Counted from the first letter of the stretch, positions 11,173 to 20,971 are shown. The stretch is 64,000 nt of DNA from Ceratothoa steindachneri (GCA_963969495.1 OZ018331.1:150534761-150598760); one strand, 5' to 3'. Notes: generated by a model from the letters alone, not told the origin. Program-made: numbers and translations.

Positions 11173-11643
11173 GGTTGTCAAGAAATTAATAATTTTAAGA
11201 AAATATAAAGTCTTAGTTTAAATTGTTCCAAATTTGCTGCTAACTGTTAAAGATAACTTTAGTAATTTGCTTAAGAAAGCTCCACAAAAATACTGTCTGT
11301 TTGGATGCCATATGAACTGTCTGAAAAATATTTATATGTCAATATTGCTTTATCTCTCTTGGTTCAAAATGTCTGAGCCATTTCTGAACATTGGATCAAA
11401 CTTGGCATGTTTGATCCAAGAAAAACTTGCATTACTTTTGGAGGTTATTTTTCCTCCTGCATATTCACTGTATCTTGATTACCATTTATTTAAGTCTAAA
11501 TCACCTAAATGGCATAGTTTACTCTATGGAGGTGGATAATACTATGAAATATATTTCATTAAAACTACTTTGCTGAATGTTTTGTTTTTTTATATTAAAA
11601 ATTATTTTCCTCTTAAATAAAAATGACTGATTTCTTGACAACC
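11173..11643. mobile_element. Mariner-like MITE with TA target duplication
   Basis: A perfect 14-bp terminal inverted repeat, GGTTGTCAAGAAAT at 11173-11186 and its complement at 11630-11643, is flanked on both sides by TA (11171-11172 and 11644-11645). The adjoining bases remain partly complementary. The TIR resembles those of mariner elements that start TTAGGTTGTC. A strong hairpin (11391-11419) lies near the middle. No transposase is recognised in either strand, so it is non-autonomous. It lies inside a loqs intron. Confidence 0.7.
11391..11419. repeat. 11-bp perfect hairpin in the MITE centre
   Basis: TTGGATCAAAC (11391-11401) and GTTTGATCCAA (11409-11419) are exact complements around a 7-base loop. 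Confidence 0.85.
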
Positions 11644-12419
11644 TATTCTATTTGGGCAATATTTTGTTGCTTGAGCCAAATATGCTTCATGTAGGCCTTC
11701 TTTGATATCTAGTCAATGGATCCATTTAATTGGTTGGGTGTTTTATAATTTTAAATTTAGTACCTGGGTCATCTTGCACTTCAGTACTGGTAATGTATAT
11801 TTAAAGTTTGTACTTTTAAGTTGCTTTTACCATTGTTACTGTTGTTTGGGGGAATTGAGATCTTAATCCTGCATTCATCAAGGGTTTGTTTGGTGTTTTT
11901 CTCATTTCCTCTTACCGGGACCCATATATGGCACAAATTTATGCTTTTCTCTAAAAATTCAAACTAATTTATAACTTTTATAAAGGGTGATCCTGGGATT
12001 TGGAACCAAAAAGAAAACCCTGTAGCTCTTAAAGGTCCATTTATAAAATCTTAAGAATCAAGCAAAAGAAGATAGCTTTAAGTTTATAGACTAAGTTTTC
12101 AAATAAAATAAAAGCATTAGATGAAATTTATAGACTAGTATTGACTAGGCCTTCAAGATGACTTCATGGATTCTGGAGCAGCTTTAAAAACAGTGATATT
12201 ATAAATATGGAAGTCATTTTTTTTAAATAAATACTTGATAATTGTACCTCTAGTCTTTTGAATGATATAATTTTTGAGACCAAAACATTAGGAATACATA
12301 AACCCTTGGGCCCAAAACTATAACTCACCCTATGGAATTATTCATATAATATAATAGGAGATTTGTGGTAAATTAATTCAGTATATATTTATTTTTAATT
12401 ATTTTAATACTTAGTTGTG
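11644..12419. other. AT-rich intronic DNA, nothing recognised
   Basis: No coding or repeat signature was found apart from a short segment around 11980 (AAAGGGTGATCC), whose complement occurs near 23860. Confidence 0.4.
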
Positions 12420-12483
12420 CCGCGGTGCTCAACCTTCTCCATTGTTGAAAAGTTTGTGACTGACGATCTGCGATCAGCTACTG
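12420..12483 (-). mobile_element. Mariner 5' coding fragment
   Basis: About 64 bases match 55603-55666 of the mariner at 54888-55802 with only a few differences, including the start-codon region of the transposase (minus strand, MEKVEHRA-like). Nothing else of the element remains. Confidence 0.75.
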
Positions 12484-12735
12484 TTTTGCGCTCTTGGGCT
12501 TTAATTGCAGCCATAATTCTTCATGGCATGGGTTTCACTAAATTTTCACTATTTTAGGATCTTTTTATGCACTAGGCTTGTAATTTTTCATAGTTGTTTT
12601 ATTTGTACTTATGGTATTTCTTTTTCTTTTCCAACCACTCCCCACATTTTTTCTATCAGGTTTAAGTTGGTTATGTGATGGCCACTCAATAGGAGTAATC
12701 CCCATTTCTCCAAACCAATTCTTGTTTCCCTGCAA

Positions 12736-12935
12736 GGGGGGGGGGGTACACTTGGTACCTACAGAGCTGCAAATTAGGGAAGCCTTGTCACTAGGTTGAC
12801 TTGAACTTTAATTGGGTCTGAGGAAGTTGCTGTTGCATTTTCTCCTCACTCACTCTCAGCATGATTTTTTTTCTACAACTATTACCTCAACCCTTTGCCT
12901 TGCTCTAAGTACCTGGCCAGCTACCTTAATCTGTT
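12736..12935. repeat. Dispersed repeat of unknown type, copy at left
   Basis: Begins at a run of G followed by TAC and shares with 31221-31430 the blocks GAGCTGCA, AAATTAGGGA, TTGTCA or CTGTCA, GGTTGAC, and later CTCTCAGCA and CTCAACC. No coding capacity. In both places it lies in loqs introns, shortly upstream of LINE-A sequence. Confidence 0.5.
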
Positions 12936-13484
12936 TCAGAAGAGAGGCTTTGGAACCCCTTTAAACACTGCCCATAGAGCTCAAGAGACGGGGACTCGAG
13001 GAGTTCTGGGTATTGAGGTACGATTATTAGGAAGATAGGTTTTGCCTCAATAACTCATTTCCTCTGTGTAATTGTCTGACCTCCTCACTGGTGCATAAGG
13101 CTGTCCTGCTTATGGCGGGTTGGCTTTACTTCCTTGTCAATTGCCGCTCCACTGAAAAGTCTTTGGTCTGCCACAACAGATCTAGATTCTGGCCATCCTG
13201 TCTATGATTAGTACAACCTAGTAAGGAAATCCATCCTGTTGCCTTGCCTCTCTGGCTGCTCATTTGGGAGCTGTATGCACCCATGGTGGAGACCTGAAAA
13301 GTGCAAAACCCTGAGGTAGGAACAGCTTGATGGAGGGTATAGTCCACCACCCCTTTTGTTTACTTTTTTATTGGTGTTGGTAAAGTTGAGATATTTCACA
13401 ACAGTAGTACTCTGACTAGTGGATTGGCTCCCAGGACTTTGACCATTTGTCTGTGGCAAAGGTGTTTCTTCCTTTGCCTTCACC
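12936..13484. other. Intronic stretch without recognised features
   Basis: Moderately GC-rich, no gene. It may belong to the same unknown repeat as 12736-12935. Confidence 0.35.
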
Positions 13485-13861
13485 CTGAGTGCTCTCAGGG
13501 CATTGGAATCTCCACATCCTCTAGTTCACAGTATCTGTGATACCACAGTTTTGGTCAGCCAGGCAGATGTCAAGATTATCTTCTTCTGGGTTCCTGGACA
13601 TGTGGGGAAGAGGGCGCCAAAGAGTCTGTGAGGACTGGGTGACCAAACCAGCCTTTCACTCTTCCTCACACCAATTACATGGCAGGAATCCGTGCTGCTT
13701 GGCAAAGAAGATGCGACTGTTCCCATGGACCTACAAACAATGCCGTGAAGGCTTTAGGTTGCTTTAAGTCGTCTCTGAATCGGACACACTCGCGGGACGC
13801 ACCGCCCGTTGATGGAACGCTCACCTGCACCATATTGTGATGACTGCATTGTCCCCCAGAC
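13485..13861 (+). pseudogene. LINE-A ORF2 3' fragment (RNase H end), older copy
   Basis: Matches ORF2 of the complete copy from the RNase H block (CTGAGTGCTCTC, about 20229) to the C-terminal zinc-binding region (GTCCCCCAGAC, about 20684), with internal deletions and stops. It stops abruptly at 13861, where the next element's first monomer begins with CCTCATAAGGGG. Confidence 0.8.
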
Positions 13862-14525
13862 CCTCATAAGGGGTTGAGGGGATTTGCCGTACTAAGGGGA
13901 CTCAGCGCCCCGTCCATCTGCAGCTTATCCTCTTCTTTCTGACACCCTGTCTTCTTACCCTTCTTTTTCACTTCCCACACAACTTTTCCTGGTCGGCCTC
14001 TAATTTCACAGGGTAGACGCCGACCAGCTTCCTCTCTCACCCAACTATCCCGGGTTGGGGCTGAGGGGGGAGGGGACAATGCCCCCTCACCCCTGAGCTC
14101 CTGTTTGGGATGGTGTCTTTTTAGCAACCTGCTTCACCCCCCACCTTCACCTTCTTCACATCCCCTTTTTCTCCCTTCACTATCTATCATTTTTTACGCC
14201 GTGCCGGATCCAGCACTCCGTCCGGCCCCAGCTTAGCCTCTCTTCCTTCCTTCAGATAGCCCGATTTCTCCCCTACCTCGTCGCTTTTCATACAACCTCT
14301 CCCACAACTTTCTCTGGTCAGCCTCTAATTTCACAGGGTAGAATGCTGACCTTCTTCTCAAGCCAACCACCCCGGATCGGGGCTGAGGGGGGAGGGGACA
14401 TTGTTCCCTAACCCCTGAGCTCCGGTTCGGGATGGGTTTTTTTTAACAACCTGCTTCATCCCCACCCACATCTTCCTCACATCCCTTTTCCTCTCCTCTT
14501 CACAACCTATATTTTTTACGCCGTG
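13862..14525 (+). repeat. Two tandem LINE-A 5' UTR monomers
   Basis: Unit 1 is 13862-14203 and unit 2 is 14204-14525. Both end in TTTTTACGCCGTG and contain CAGCTTA, TCTAATTTCACAGGGTAGA, a GGNTNGGGGCTGAGG block and CTGAGCTCC. The unit ends are 322 bases apart. Unit 1 carries the extra head ATAAGGGG...GGGGATTTGCC, found also at the start of the monomers at about 24112, 24656 and 32556. Unit 2 lacks the head. Confidence 0.85.
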
Positions 14526-14689
14526 TCCAAGGTGGAGCCGCCATGCCGAAGGACTGCCAGGCCACCAGGCGGGAGGGGTGGTCCCGAATGGCGGCGCCTG
14601 GCTCTGCCGGGCTTGTAAGCACCTCTCGCAGTGCGGGCAACTGCGAGAGGTGATGAGCTATTGCGTCCCGTAATCAAAAGAGGGTCACC
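14526..14689 (+). promoter_or_regulatory. LINE-A leader between monomers and ORF1
   Basis: A GC-rich leader containing GGTGGAGCCGCCATG and ending GGGTCACC before the ORF1 start codon. The same leader is recognisable at 316-479, 21066-21242, 24450-24600 and about 32880-32995. It holds a short upstream ATG (14543) that does not lead to a long ORF. Confidence 0.6.
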
Positions 14690-17137
14690 ATGCCCATGAA
14701 TGAAAAAAAACAACAAAAAACCCAACCCCCAACTTCCCCAAGAAAATCGACGGAACCGCCCTCGGGCAGCTCCACCGAGAAAATGGAGGTCCCCGCCCTT
14801 GTGCTTGCGCAAGGGACCCTCCATAATTCTTTAACCGGAGAGGAGGCTTACTCCTCTCCTACGCCTACGGGTGTAGGGGACTCCCCCTCACCCCCTTCTC
14901 TGGAGGTGCTTTCGGGCACCTCCCTATCTCCAGCGGCAGTCCCTCCTTTGCTTTCTAAGGGGACTGCCAAGAAAGCCAGCAGGCAGCCCATTGCCGACCG
15001 CCCCTCGTGCAAGCGGCTCGGTAGGGCAAACCCCCTTAGGGGGGAGAGGGAAGCCAGGCCCCTTCGGTCGCTTCCCTCAAAAGACCTGCTGGCAAGAATT
15101 TTAAACCTTGCTGGGGTCAAGGCCTGTGCCTCCCCACACCACCTGACTAGTGACAATACTGCCAAGGGGACCTGCGATGTCCTGGGAGGGGATGGCCAAC
15201 TGGAGGCCCCTCCTGTGATAGACATGGTCCTTGAGGAGACCCAGCCTCAGACGGTAGGGCCTTCCATGGGGGGGAGTTCGGGCTCGGCGCCAAGCACCGA
15301 ACCCGAATCCGCCCCTATGCAAGGTCCTCCTCAAATGGCTGAGGGCTCCGAGGCAATAAAAGGAGGGGAGGGATCTCCTCCGACAGGTGCCCCTACGACA
15401 ACCAGGACCTTCTCCATTTCGGAGAGGGACCTGGCTGAGGCTGGTCCATCTGGCCTGGGGACTTCTGCCGGCGGAGGTGAAAAGCGGGTTCATTCCCCGC
15501 CCTCCTCTCCGAAAAAGAAAAAGACTAAAAAGACAAAAAAGACTCGGGGCTCCTCTCCATCCGCGGGGGCTGCGGGGACGGATGGGTCTGCTGCCACTCT
15601 GGCAAGCGACCAAGCCAAGATCGGCACATCCGCCCCCTCTGCCCCCCCGGTTGCGGAGCCCCTGACAAAGAAGACTAATACCAAGAGTGCACAGGGCGGA
15701 GCCTCGATGACATCGGGGCCCCTGATTCAGAGGTTACCTGGCGTTTTCGAGCCCGCTGGCTTCAAACGCTTCCTCGTTATTCGCTCCACTGATGGCACCA
15801 TGTTGTCCAAGGGCAACATGATCCATCAGAGGAGAGGATTAGCTAGTGCAATTGGTAGAGAGCCGAAGGTAACCCGTTTCTCGGACGGGAGCCTTCTGGC
15901 GAATGCGGCGAATCCCGCCGAGGCGGCCAAGATTAGTGCTCTTCGGACACTTCATGGCACCCCGGTGAGTGTGACGCCGCACTCTACCATGAACTTTGTG
16001 AAAGGAGTAGTTTATGCGAGGGAACTCGTTGACTACTCCATTGAGGACATCACCTTAGAGCTGGCCGACCATGGGGCGGTCAAGGTCGAACGTGTGATGA
16101 GAAAACAGGGAGGGGCCTCGAGACCCACCCCTACACTCTTCGTCACGTTCGACTGTGACAAGCTTCCTGAGTCGGTGCGTGCCGGTTGGTACCGCTACCG
16201 CGTGAAGGCATTCGTGCCACTGCCGCGGCGGTGCTATTACTGTCACCGCTTCGGCCATATGAATCGCTCATGTAGACGTGCAAATTTGGGGTCACCCGAA
16301 GTCTGTGTAAATTGCTCCAATGTCGCACACGATAAGTCCAAATCGTGTGTGGCCAAGTGTGTCAATTGCGGAGAGCCGCACCCTGCTTCTTCGAAGCAAT
16401 GTGGTGCATATCTCCTTGAGAATGAAATCCTGGCCGTTCAGGCCCAGGATCGACTCTCATTCCGCGAGGCAAAGGACTTGGTCCTGGCGCGCCCGGCTCT
16501 GCCTGGGACGTCATATGCCTCAATAGTTAGGAAGGCACCCTCTGCTCCTGGCCCATCCAGGCCAACGAGCACGGTTGTTTCCGCGCCCATTCGGAGCCCT
16601 TCTGCGGGCTCTACCCAAACTTGGCGCTCCCCTGGTAAAGCTGGCGGCAAAAAGGGTTCATACCCTGCCCCGGCTAAAACCAGGGCTTCCCCCTCCTCCC
16701 CCAGCGTGACCGTTTCCCGTAAGGCGAAACGGCCACGCGCCTCCACCGAGTCGTTAGACTCACAGGAGGCAACACCCCTGAAGATGGTCGCTAGGCCATC
16801 TTCCGGGGTTCCTAAAGCTGTCCCCCGAAAGGAGGACAGCAACAAAGGAGCTTCGGCTCCTTCGCCCACGCCCCGAAGTGGAGCGAGTTGCTCGGAGACG
16901 GTGGTTCCTCGAAAAGAGGGCCCCCCGCCTCCGAAGCCGCAACGCCCGCCTAAGGTTTCGAGGCAGGAAAAGACTCGCATGGCGAGCCCAACCTCCCCCA
17001 ATAAGTCCTCGAAGGCGACAGCGCCTTCAGCGCTTTGTCCGGCCAACAGCGCCCGGGGTTCTGCCCCCGGGAAGCGTACGGCCATTCCCGTGAGGGTCTT
17101 CAATTCGAGGAGGGCCCCCGCGTCTCCTCCGAGCTAG
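14690..17137 (+). CDS. LINE-A ORF1 protein, gag-like with three zinc knuckles
   Basis: 815 residues. The first 300 or so are rich in Pro, Ser, Gly, Thr and Lys and look disordered, with a lysine cluster (KKKKTKKTKKTR) near 280-290. A conserved folded block follows at roughly 340-510 (LIQRLPGVFEPAGFKRFLVI; VTPHSTMNFVKGVVYARELV). Three CCHC-type zinc knuckles lie at residues 515-571: CYYCHRFGHMNRSC, CVNCSNVAHDKSKSC and CVNCGEPHPASSKQC. This layout is that of ORF1 proteins of I/Jockey-type LINEs, which coat element RNA. The start ATG follows GGGTCACC and is in the same place in copy 1. The C-terminal 150 residues are again low-complexity. ORF1 overlaps ORF2 by 103 bases, with ORF2 in the -1 frame. 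Confidence 0.92.
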   Translation: MPMNEKKQQKTQPPTSPRKSTEPPSGSSTEKMEVPALVLAQGTLHNSLTGEEAYSSPTPTGVGDSPSPPSLEVLSGTSLSPAAVPPLLSKGTAKKASRQPIADRPSCKRLGRANPLRGEREARPLRSLPSKDLLARILNLAGVKACASPHHLTSDNTAKGTCDVLGGDGQLEAPPVIDMVLEETQPQTVGPSMGGSSGSAPSTEPESAPMQGPPQMAEGSEAIKGGEGSPPTGAPTTTRTFSISERDLAEAGPSGLGTSAGGGEKRVHSPPSSPKKKKTKKTKKTRGSSPSAGAAGTDGSAATLASDQAKIGTSAPSAPPVAEPLTKKTNTKSAQGGASMTSGPLIQRLPGVFEPAGFKRFLVIRSTDGTMLSKGNMIHQRRGLASAIGREPKVTRFSDGSLLANAANPAEAAKISALRTLHGTPVSVTPHSTMNFVKGVVYARELVDYSIEDITLELADHGAVKVERVMRKQGGASRPTPTLFVTFDCDKLPESVRAGWYRYRVKAFVPLPRRCYYCHRFGHMNRSCRRANLGSPEVCVNCSNVAHDKSKSCVAKCVNCGEPHPASSKQCGAYLLENEILAVQAQDRLSFREAKDLVLARPALPGTSYASIVRKAPSAPGPSRPTSTVVSAPIRSPSAGSTQTWRSPGKAGGKKGSYPAPAKTRASPSSPSVTVSRKAKRPRASTESLDSQEATPLKMVARPSSGVPKAVPRKEDSNKGASAPSPTPRSGASCSETVVPRKEGPPPPKPQRPPKVSRQEKTRMASPTSPNKSSKATAPSALCPANSARGSAPGKRTAIPVRVFNSRRAPASPPS

Positions 17138-20100
17138 GCCTGGAGGGCATATTCCTTCAATGGAATTGCCGTGGACTCCGGGCCAACTGGGAGGAGCTGC
17201 GGAGGCTCGTCTCGTCCCGTTCCCCGTTAGCTATTTTTTTGCAGGAGACCATGCTAGGTGCGTGCCCCCTCCCTGCCCTCCCGGGGTATAAGGGTCTTGC
17301 GACCCCACCACCGCGGGATGGCCGGGCTGGGGGATGCGCAGTTTACACCCGGCATGATGTCTCCGTTCTTCCTTTCTCTTTAGATACCTCCCTTCAGGCA
17401 GTGGCTGTGCAGCTGCACCTGGATAGGAGGTATACTATCATTTCTGCGTACATTCCACCGTCAGCTGACTTCGACGCGGGGGACTTCCGCCGCGTCGTGG
17501 CACGGTTGCCGAGGCCCTATCTCTTGCTTGGAGATCTGAACGGCAGGCATCCTCTCTGGGGAGATTACTCCATAAATCCCAGGGGACAAGTCCTTGCCGA
17601 TCTGATCGAAGAGCTTGAGATGGGTGTCCTAAACGTGGATGAGTTTACGCATCACTGTCCGAGAACCGCTTCATTTTCTTGCCTTGACCTATCTTTGTGC
17701 TCTTCGGATGCACAGCCTGATTTTGATTGGGGGGTGGTCGATGACCTCCATGGTAGTGATCACTTTCCCATTGAAATATCATTTTCAGGGCAACTGCCGC
17801 CTGAGAGACCACCTCGGTGGTGCTTGGCGCGGGCGCGGTGGCCTGCATTTCAGGAAATGACTGAATTCTGTATCTCAGTCGAGGAGTTTAGGTCGGTAGA
17901 TGAGGCCGTTGAGTTCTTCTCCGGCAACCTCATCGCCGTGGGCCTGACTACTATTCCTAGGACGTCTGGCCGTTTTGCACGCCGACCACTCCCATGGTGG
18001 TCGGCCGAGTGTGAGACGGCCCTCAAACAGAAGCGTTATGCCTACATGCGCTATAAGCGCCGCCCGAACGATTTCACTGTCGCTGAATTTCGTCGGGCTA
18101 GGGCTAGGTTCCGGTATATTTCGAAGCACGCCCGCCGCTCTTCTTGGCGGGCATACGTGTCTTCACTTAACGGGAAGACCCCTTTAGCTGAGGTTTGGAA
18201 GCGAGTCAAAAGGATTCGGGGCAAGTTCTCGCAGGACCCCCCTCCCGTTCTCCAGGAGAATGGGACCGCAATCTCAGACCCCGCGTCCGTGGCGGAATCC
18301 TTAGCGACCGCTTTTTCCGCATTCTCTAGCCGTGATGCTGCTCCGCCAGCATTCAATGCACGTCGTGATGTCGCGGAAGGCCGCCGGCTGGACTTTACCT
18401 CCAGTGGCGGAGAACCCTTCAACGACAAGTTTACTGTGAGTGAGTTGCGTTCCGCTCTCGCTTCGTGCGCGGACACCGCCCATGGTCCGGACGATGTCCC
18501 GTACGCCATGCTTCGACACCTGGGTGAGCGAGGCATGGCCTTTCTGTTAGATCTGTTCAACAGGATCTGGGTGGAAGGTCTTCTCCCAGACTCCTGGCGA
18601 ATCGCTACTGTGCTCGCCTTTCGCAAACCGGGGAGAGATCACTCTACTCCGACCGGTTTCCGCCCAATCTCTCTAACCTCTTGCGTGTGCAAGTTGATGG
18701 AGAAATTGGTAAACGTTAGATTAGCCTTTTTCCTGGACAGCGGAGGCCATCTGTCTTCCGCACAGTGCGGCTTCCGCAAGTTCCACTCCACGTCGGATGC
18801 TCTGCTCCGACTGGAAAATGCCGTCTGCGAGGCTTTCCTTCGTAGACAGCACTACGCCACGGTGTTTTTCGATCTGGAGAAGGCCTATGATACCGCATGG
18901 CGATACGGTATCATGGAGACTCTCTACACGATGGGGGCGAGGGGACGCCTCCCAATGTTTATATCTGAATTTTTGCGAGATCGTCGATTCCGCGTACGGG
19001 TGGGGGGAGCTCTCTCCGGCCCAAAGGAGCAGGAAGAGGGTGTCCCGCAGGGAAGTGTCCTCAGTGTCACACTCTTTGCCCTGAGCATCAACGGCATCAC
19101 CTCGGTGCTGCCGGAAGATGTTCTCGCTACGCTCTACGTGGACGACCTTTCGATCTCTTTTGGCGCGGCCCAGATGCCAACTCTGGAGCGTCGACTCCAA
19201 CAGGCATTGAACCGCGTCTCTCGCTATGCCGAAGCGCACAGGTTTCGGTTTTCTTTGGCCAAGACTAAGGTGGTGCACTTCTGCCGCCATCCACGGCTTC
19301 ACCCCGACCCAGATTTGTTTCTTAATGGGGTGCGCCTGGATGTGGTTGAGTCGCACCGTTTCCTTGGTCTTGTATTCGACCGACGCCTCACCTGGGAGGC
19401 TCATATTCGCAGCCTTAGGGTCTCTTGTACCCGCGCCATGGACATTCTCCGTTCCGTGACGTTCAGCGCTTGGGGCGCTGATAGGGCTACCGCCTTACTT
19501 TTTTATCGATCCTTTGTTCGCTCGAAGCTCGACTACGGATGCGAGTTTTATGCATCCGCAGCCGAGCGTTTATTGCGGAAGGTGGATTCGATCCACCACA
19601 CCGGCCTTCGCCTTGCGACCGGTGCCTTCCGCACTTCCCCCATTGAGAGCCTGTTGGTCGATGTTGGGGAGATGCCACTCGCTCTGTGCCGCGTGCAGTG
19701 CATCACTCGCCTGTACGCGCGAGCCCGGCGCCTCCCTCAGTCGCCAACAGCTCTCACTGCATCCGCAGCTGATCTCGATGGTGCCTATGCCGCCGAGAGA
19801 CGCCAGTCATACCCTAAGCCCTTTGGGTTTAGGGCCAGGAAACTCCTTCGAGAGCTAGATATAGCTCTCGGGCCGGTGGCGCCCCTGGTTCTGCCCAGGA
19901 CGCCACCCTGGAGGGTACCACATTTGGCTATTTGTCGCCACGCCTCTGCTCCCAAAGCTTGTACTGCGCCGGGAGTATTGCGTTCGACCTTTTTGGAGCA
20001 CACATCGTGTCACGCTGGAACCGTGCCAGTGTATACGGATGGCTCCAAGTCCCAAGAGGGGGTCGGCTTCCACGCCGTATCCCCTCTGTTTGAAGTCAGC

Positions 20101-20865
20101 GGGGCTCTACCAGGCGCTGCGTCTGTCTTCACGGCCGAGCTGGTGGCAATACACCACTCGGTACGGGAGATTACGCGACGTGCCCGGTTCGGAGACCGGA
20201 TTGTGATCTATAGCGACTCACAAAGCGCCCTGAGTGCTCTCGGGGCATTGGAATCTCCGCATCCCCTGGTTCGCGATATCCGTGACGCCACGGTTTTGGC
20301 GAGCCGGGCAGATGTCGAGATTATCTTCTGCTGGGTTCCTGGACATGTGGGAATTGCGGGGAATGAGCGCGCCGATGAGGGCGCCAAAGAGTCCGCGAGG
20401 ACTCTGCGACCGGACCAGCGTTTCGCTCTTCCTCACACCGACTACATGGCAGGAATACGGGCAGCTCTTCGGACTGCTTGGCAAAGAAGATGGGAGACGG
20501 TCGAAGGGAACTTAAAGTTGCGTGCCATTGCGCCGCGACTGTTCCCATGGACCTATCCCCCAATGCCGCGGCGGCTTCAGGTTGCTTTCTGTCGTCTCCG
20601 AATCGGACACACTCGTGTGACGCATCGCTATCTGGTGGAGCGCTCGCCTGCGCCCTATTGCAACGACTGCGTCGTCCCCCAGACTGTTCGGCACATTCTT
20701 GTCGAATGTCCCAGTCTGGGTGATCTTCGCGCACGACACCTGTCCCGGTACCGGGATGGGCGGGGTCGCTACCGCCTGTCCCTTGTACTCGGGACGAGTG
20801 CGTGCACTTTGACTGGTGGACTTGCTAACTTTTTGGGGGAGGCCGGCCTTCTCCCTTTTTTTTAA
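17035..20865 (+). CDS. LINE-A ORF2 polyprotein: endonuclease, reverse transcriptase, RNase H
   Basis: 1276 residues. An exonuclease-endonuclease-phosphatase domain spans about 36-250, with QWNCRG, catalytic E71 in FLQET, GDLNG (166-170) and SDHF (241-244). The reverse transcriptase spans about 500-770, with LPDSWRIATV, FFDLEKAYDTAW, EEGVPQGSVLS, the active site YVDD (701-704) and LAKTKVVHF. RNase H near 995-1125 keeps its four acidic residues: D1002 in YTDGS, E1035 in TAEL, D1061 in SDSQSA and D1114 in NERADEG. A cysteine/histidine segment near the C terminus (PYCNDCVVPQTVRHILVEC) resembles the zinc-binding end of these proteins. All parts for target-primed reverse transcription are present. 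The annotated Met at 17035 is the first in frame. Translation could also begin by termination-reinitiation or frameshifting from ORF1. Confidence 0.95.
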   Translation: MSGQQRPGFCPREAYGHSREGLQFEEGPRVSSELGLEGIFLQWNCRGLRANWEELRRLVSSRSPLAIFLQETMLGACPLPALPGYKGLATPPPRDGRAGGCAVYTRHDVSVLPFSLDTSLQAVAVQLHLDRRYTIISAYIPPSADFDAGDFRRVVARLPRPYLLLGDLNGRHPLWGDYSINPRGQVLADLIEELEMGVLNVDEFTHHCPRTASFSCLDLSLCSSDAQPDFDWGVVDDLHGSDHFPIEISFSGQLPPERPPRWCLARARWPAFQEMTEFCISVEEFRSVDEAVEFFSGNLIAVGLTTIPRTSGRFARRPLPWWSAECETALKQKRYAYMRYKRRPNDFTVAEFRRARARFRYISKHARRSSWRAYVSSLNGKTPLAEVWKRVKRIRGKFSQDPPPVLQENGTAISDPASVAESLATAFSAFSSRDAAPPAFNARRDVAEGRRLDFTSSGGEPFNDKFTVSELRSALASCADTAHGPDDVPYAMLRHLGERGMAFLLDLFNRIWVEGLLPDSWRIATVLAFRKPGRDHSTPTGFRPISLTSCVCKLMEKLVNVRLAFFLDSGGHLSSAQCGFRKFHSTSDALLRLENAVCEAFLRRQHYATVFFDLEKAYDTAWRYGIMETLYTMGARGRLPMFISEFLRDRRFRVRVGGALSGPKEQEEGVPQGSVLSVTLFALSINGITSVLPEDVLATLYVDDLSISFGAAQMPTLERRLQQALNRVSRYAEAHRFRFSLAKTKVVHFCRHPRLHPDPDLFLNGVRLDVVESHRFLGLVFDRRLTWEAHIRSLRVSCTRAMDILRSVTFSAWGADRATALLFYRSFVRSKLDYGCEFYASAAERLLRKVDSIHHTGLRLATGAFRTSPIESLLVDVGEMPLALCRVQCITRLYARARRLPQSPTALTASAADLDGAYAAERRQSYPKPFGFRARKLLRELDIALGPVAPLVLPRTPPWRVPHLAICRHASAPKACTAPGVLRSTFLEHTSCHAGTVPVYTDGSKSQEGVGFHAVSPLFEVSGALPGAASVFTAELVAIHHSVREITRRARFGDRIVIYSDSQSALSALGALESPHPLVRDIRDATVLASRADVEIIFCWVPGHVGIAGNERADEGAKESARTLRPDQRFALPHTDYMAGIRAALRTAWQRRWETVEGNLKLRAIAPRLFPWTYPPMPRRLQVAFCRLRIGHTRVTHRYLVERSPAPYCNDCVVPQTVRHILVECPSLGDLRARHLSRYRDGRGRYRLSLVLGTSACTLTGGLANFLGEAGLLPFF

Positions 20866-20875
20866 CCAGGCTTAA

Positions 20876-20960
20876 TTTTTGTTGTTGTTTTTGTTGTTGT
20901 TGTTGTTGTTTTTGTTATTGTTTTGTTATTGTTATTTCTTTTTTGTTGTTCCCTGTTCCA
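20876..20960 (+). repeat. GTT/TTG simple repeat in the LINE-A 3' UTR
   Basis: About 80 bases of TTG and TTA repeats. It replaces the long hairpin that copy 1 carries at this place. Confidence 0.85.
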
Positions 20961-20971
20961 TTTTTTGAAGT

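Noticed and set aside
17090..17137. A -1 frameshift heptamer in the C-rich end of ORF1
   Set aside because: The GGCCCCC run is not in the X XXY YYZ register in the ORF1 frame, so no classical signal can be claimed.
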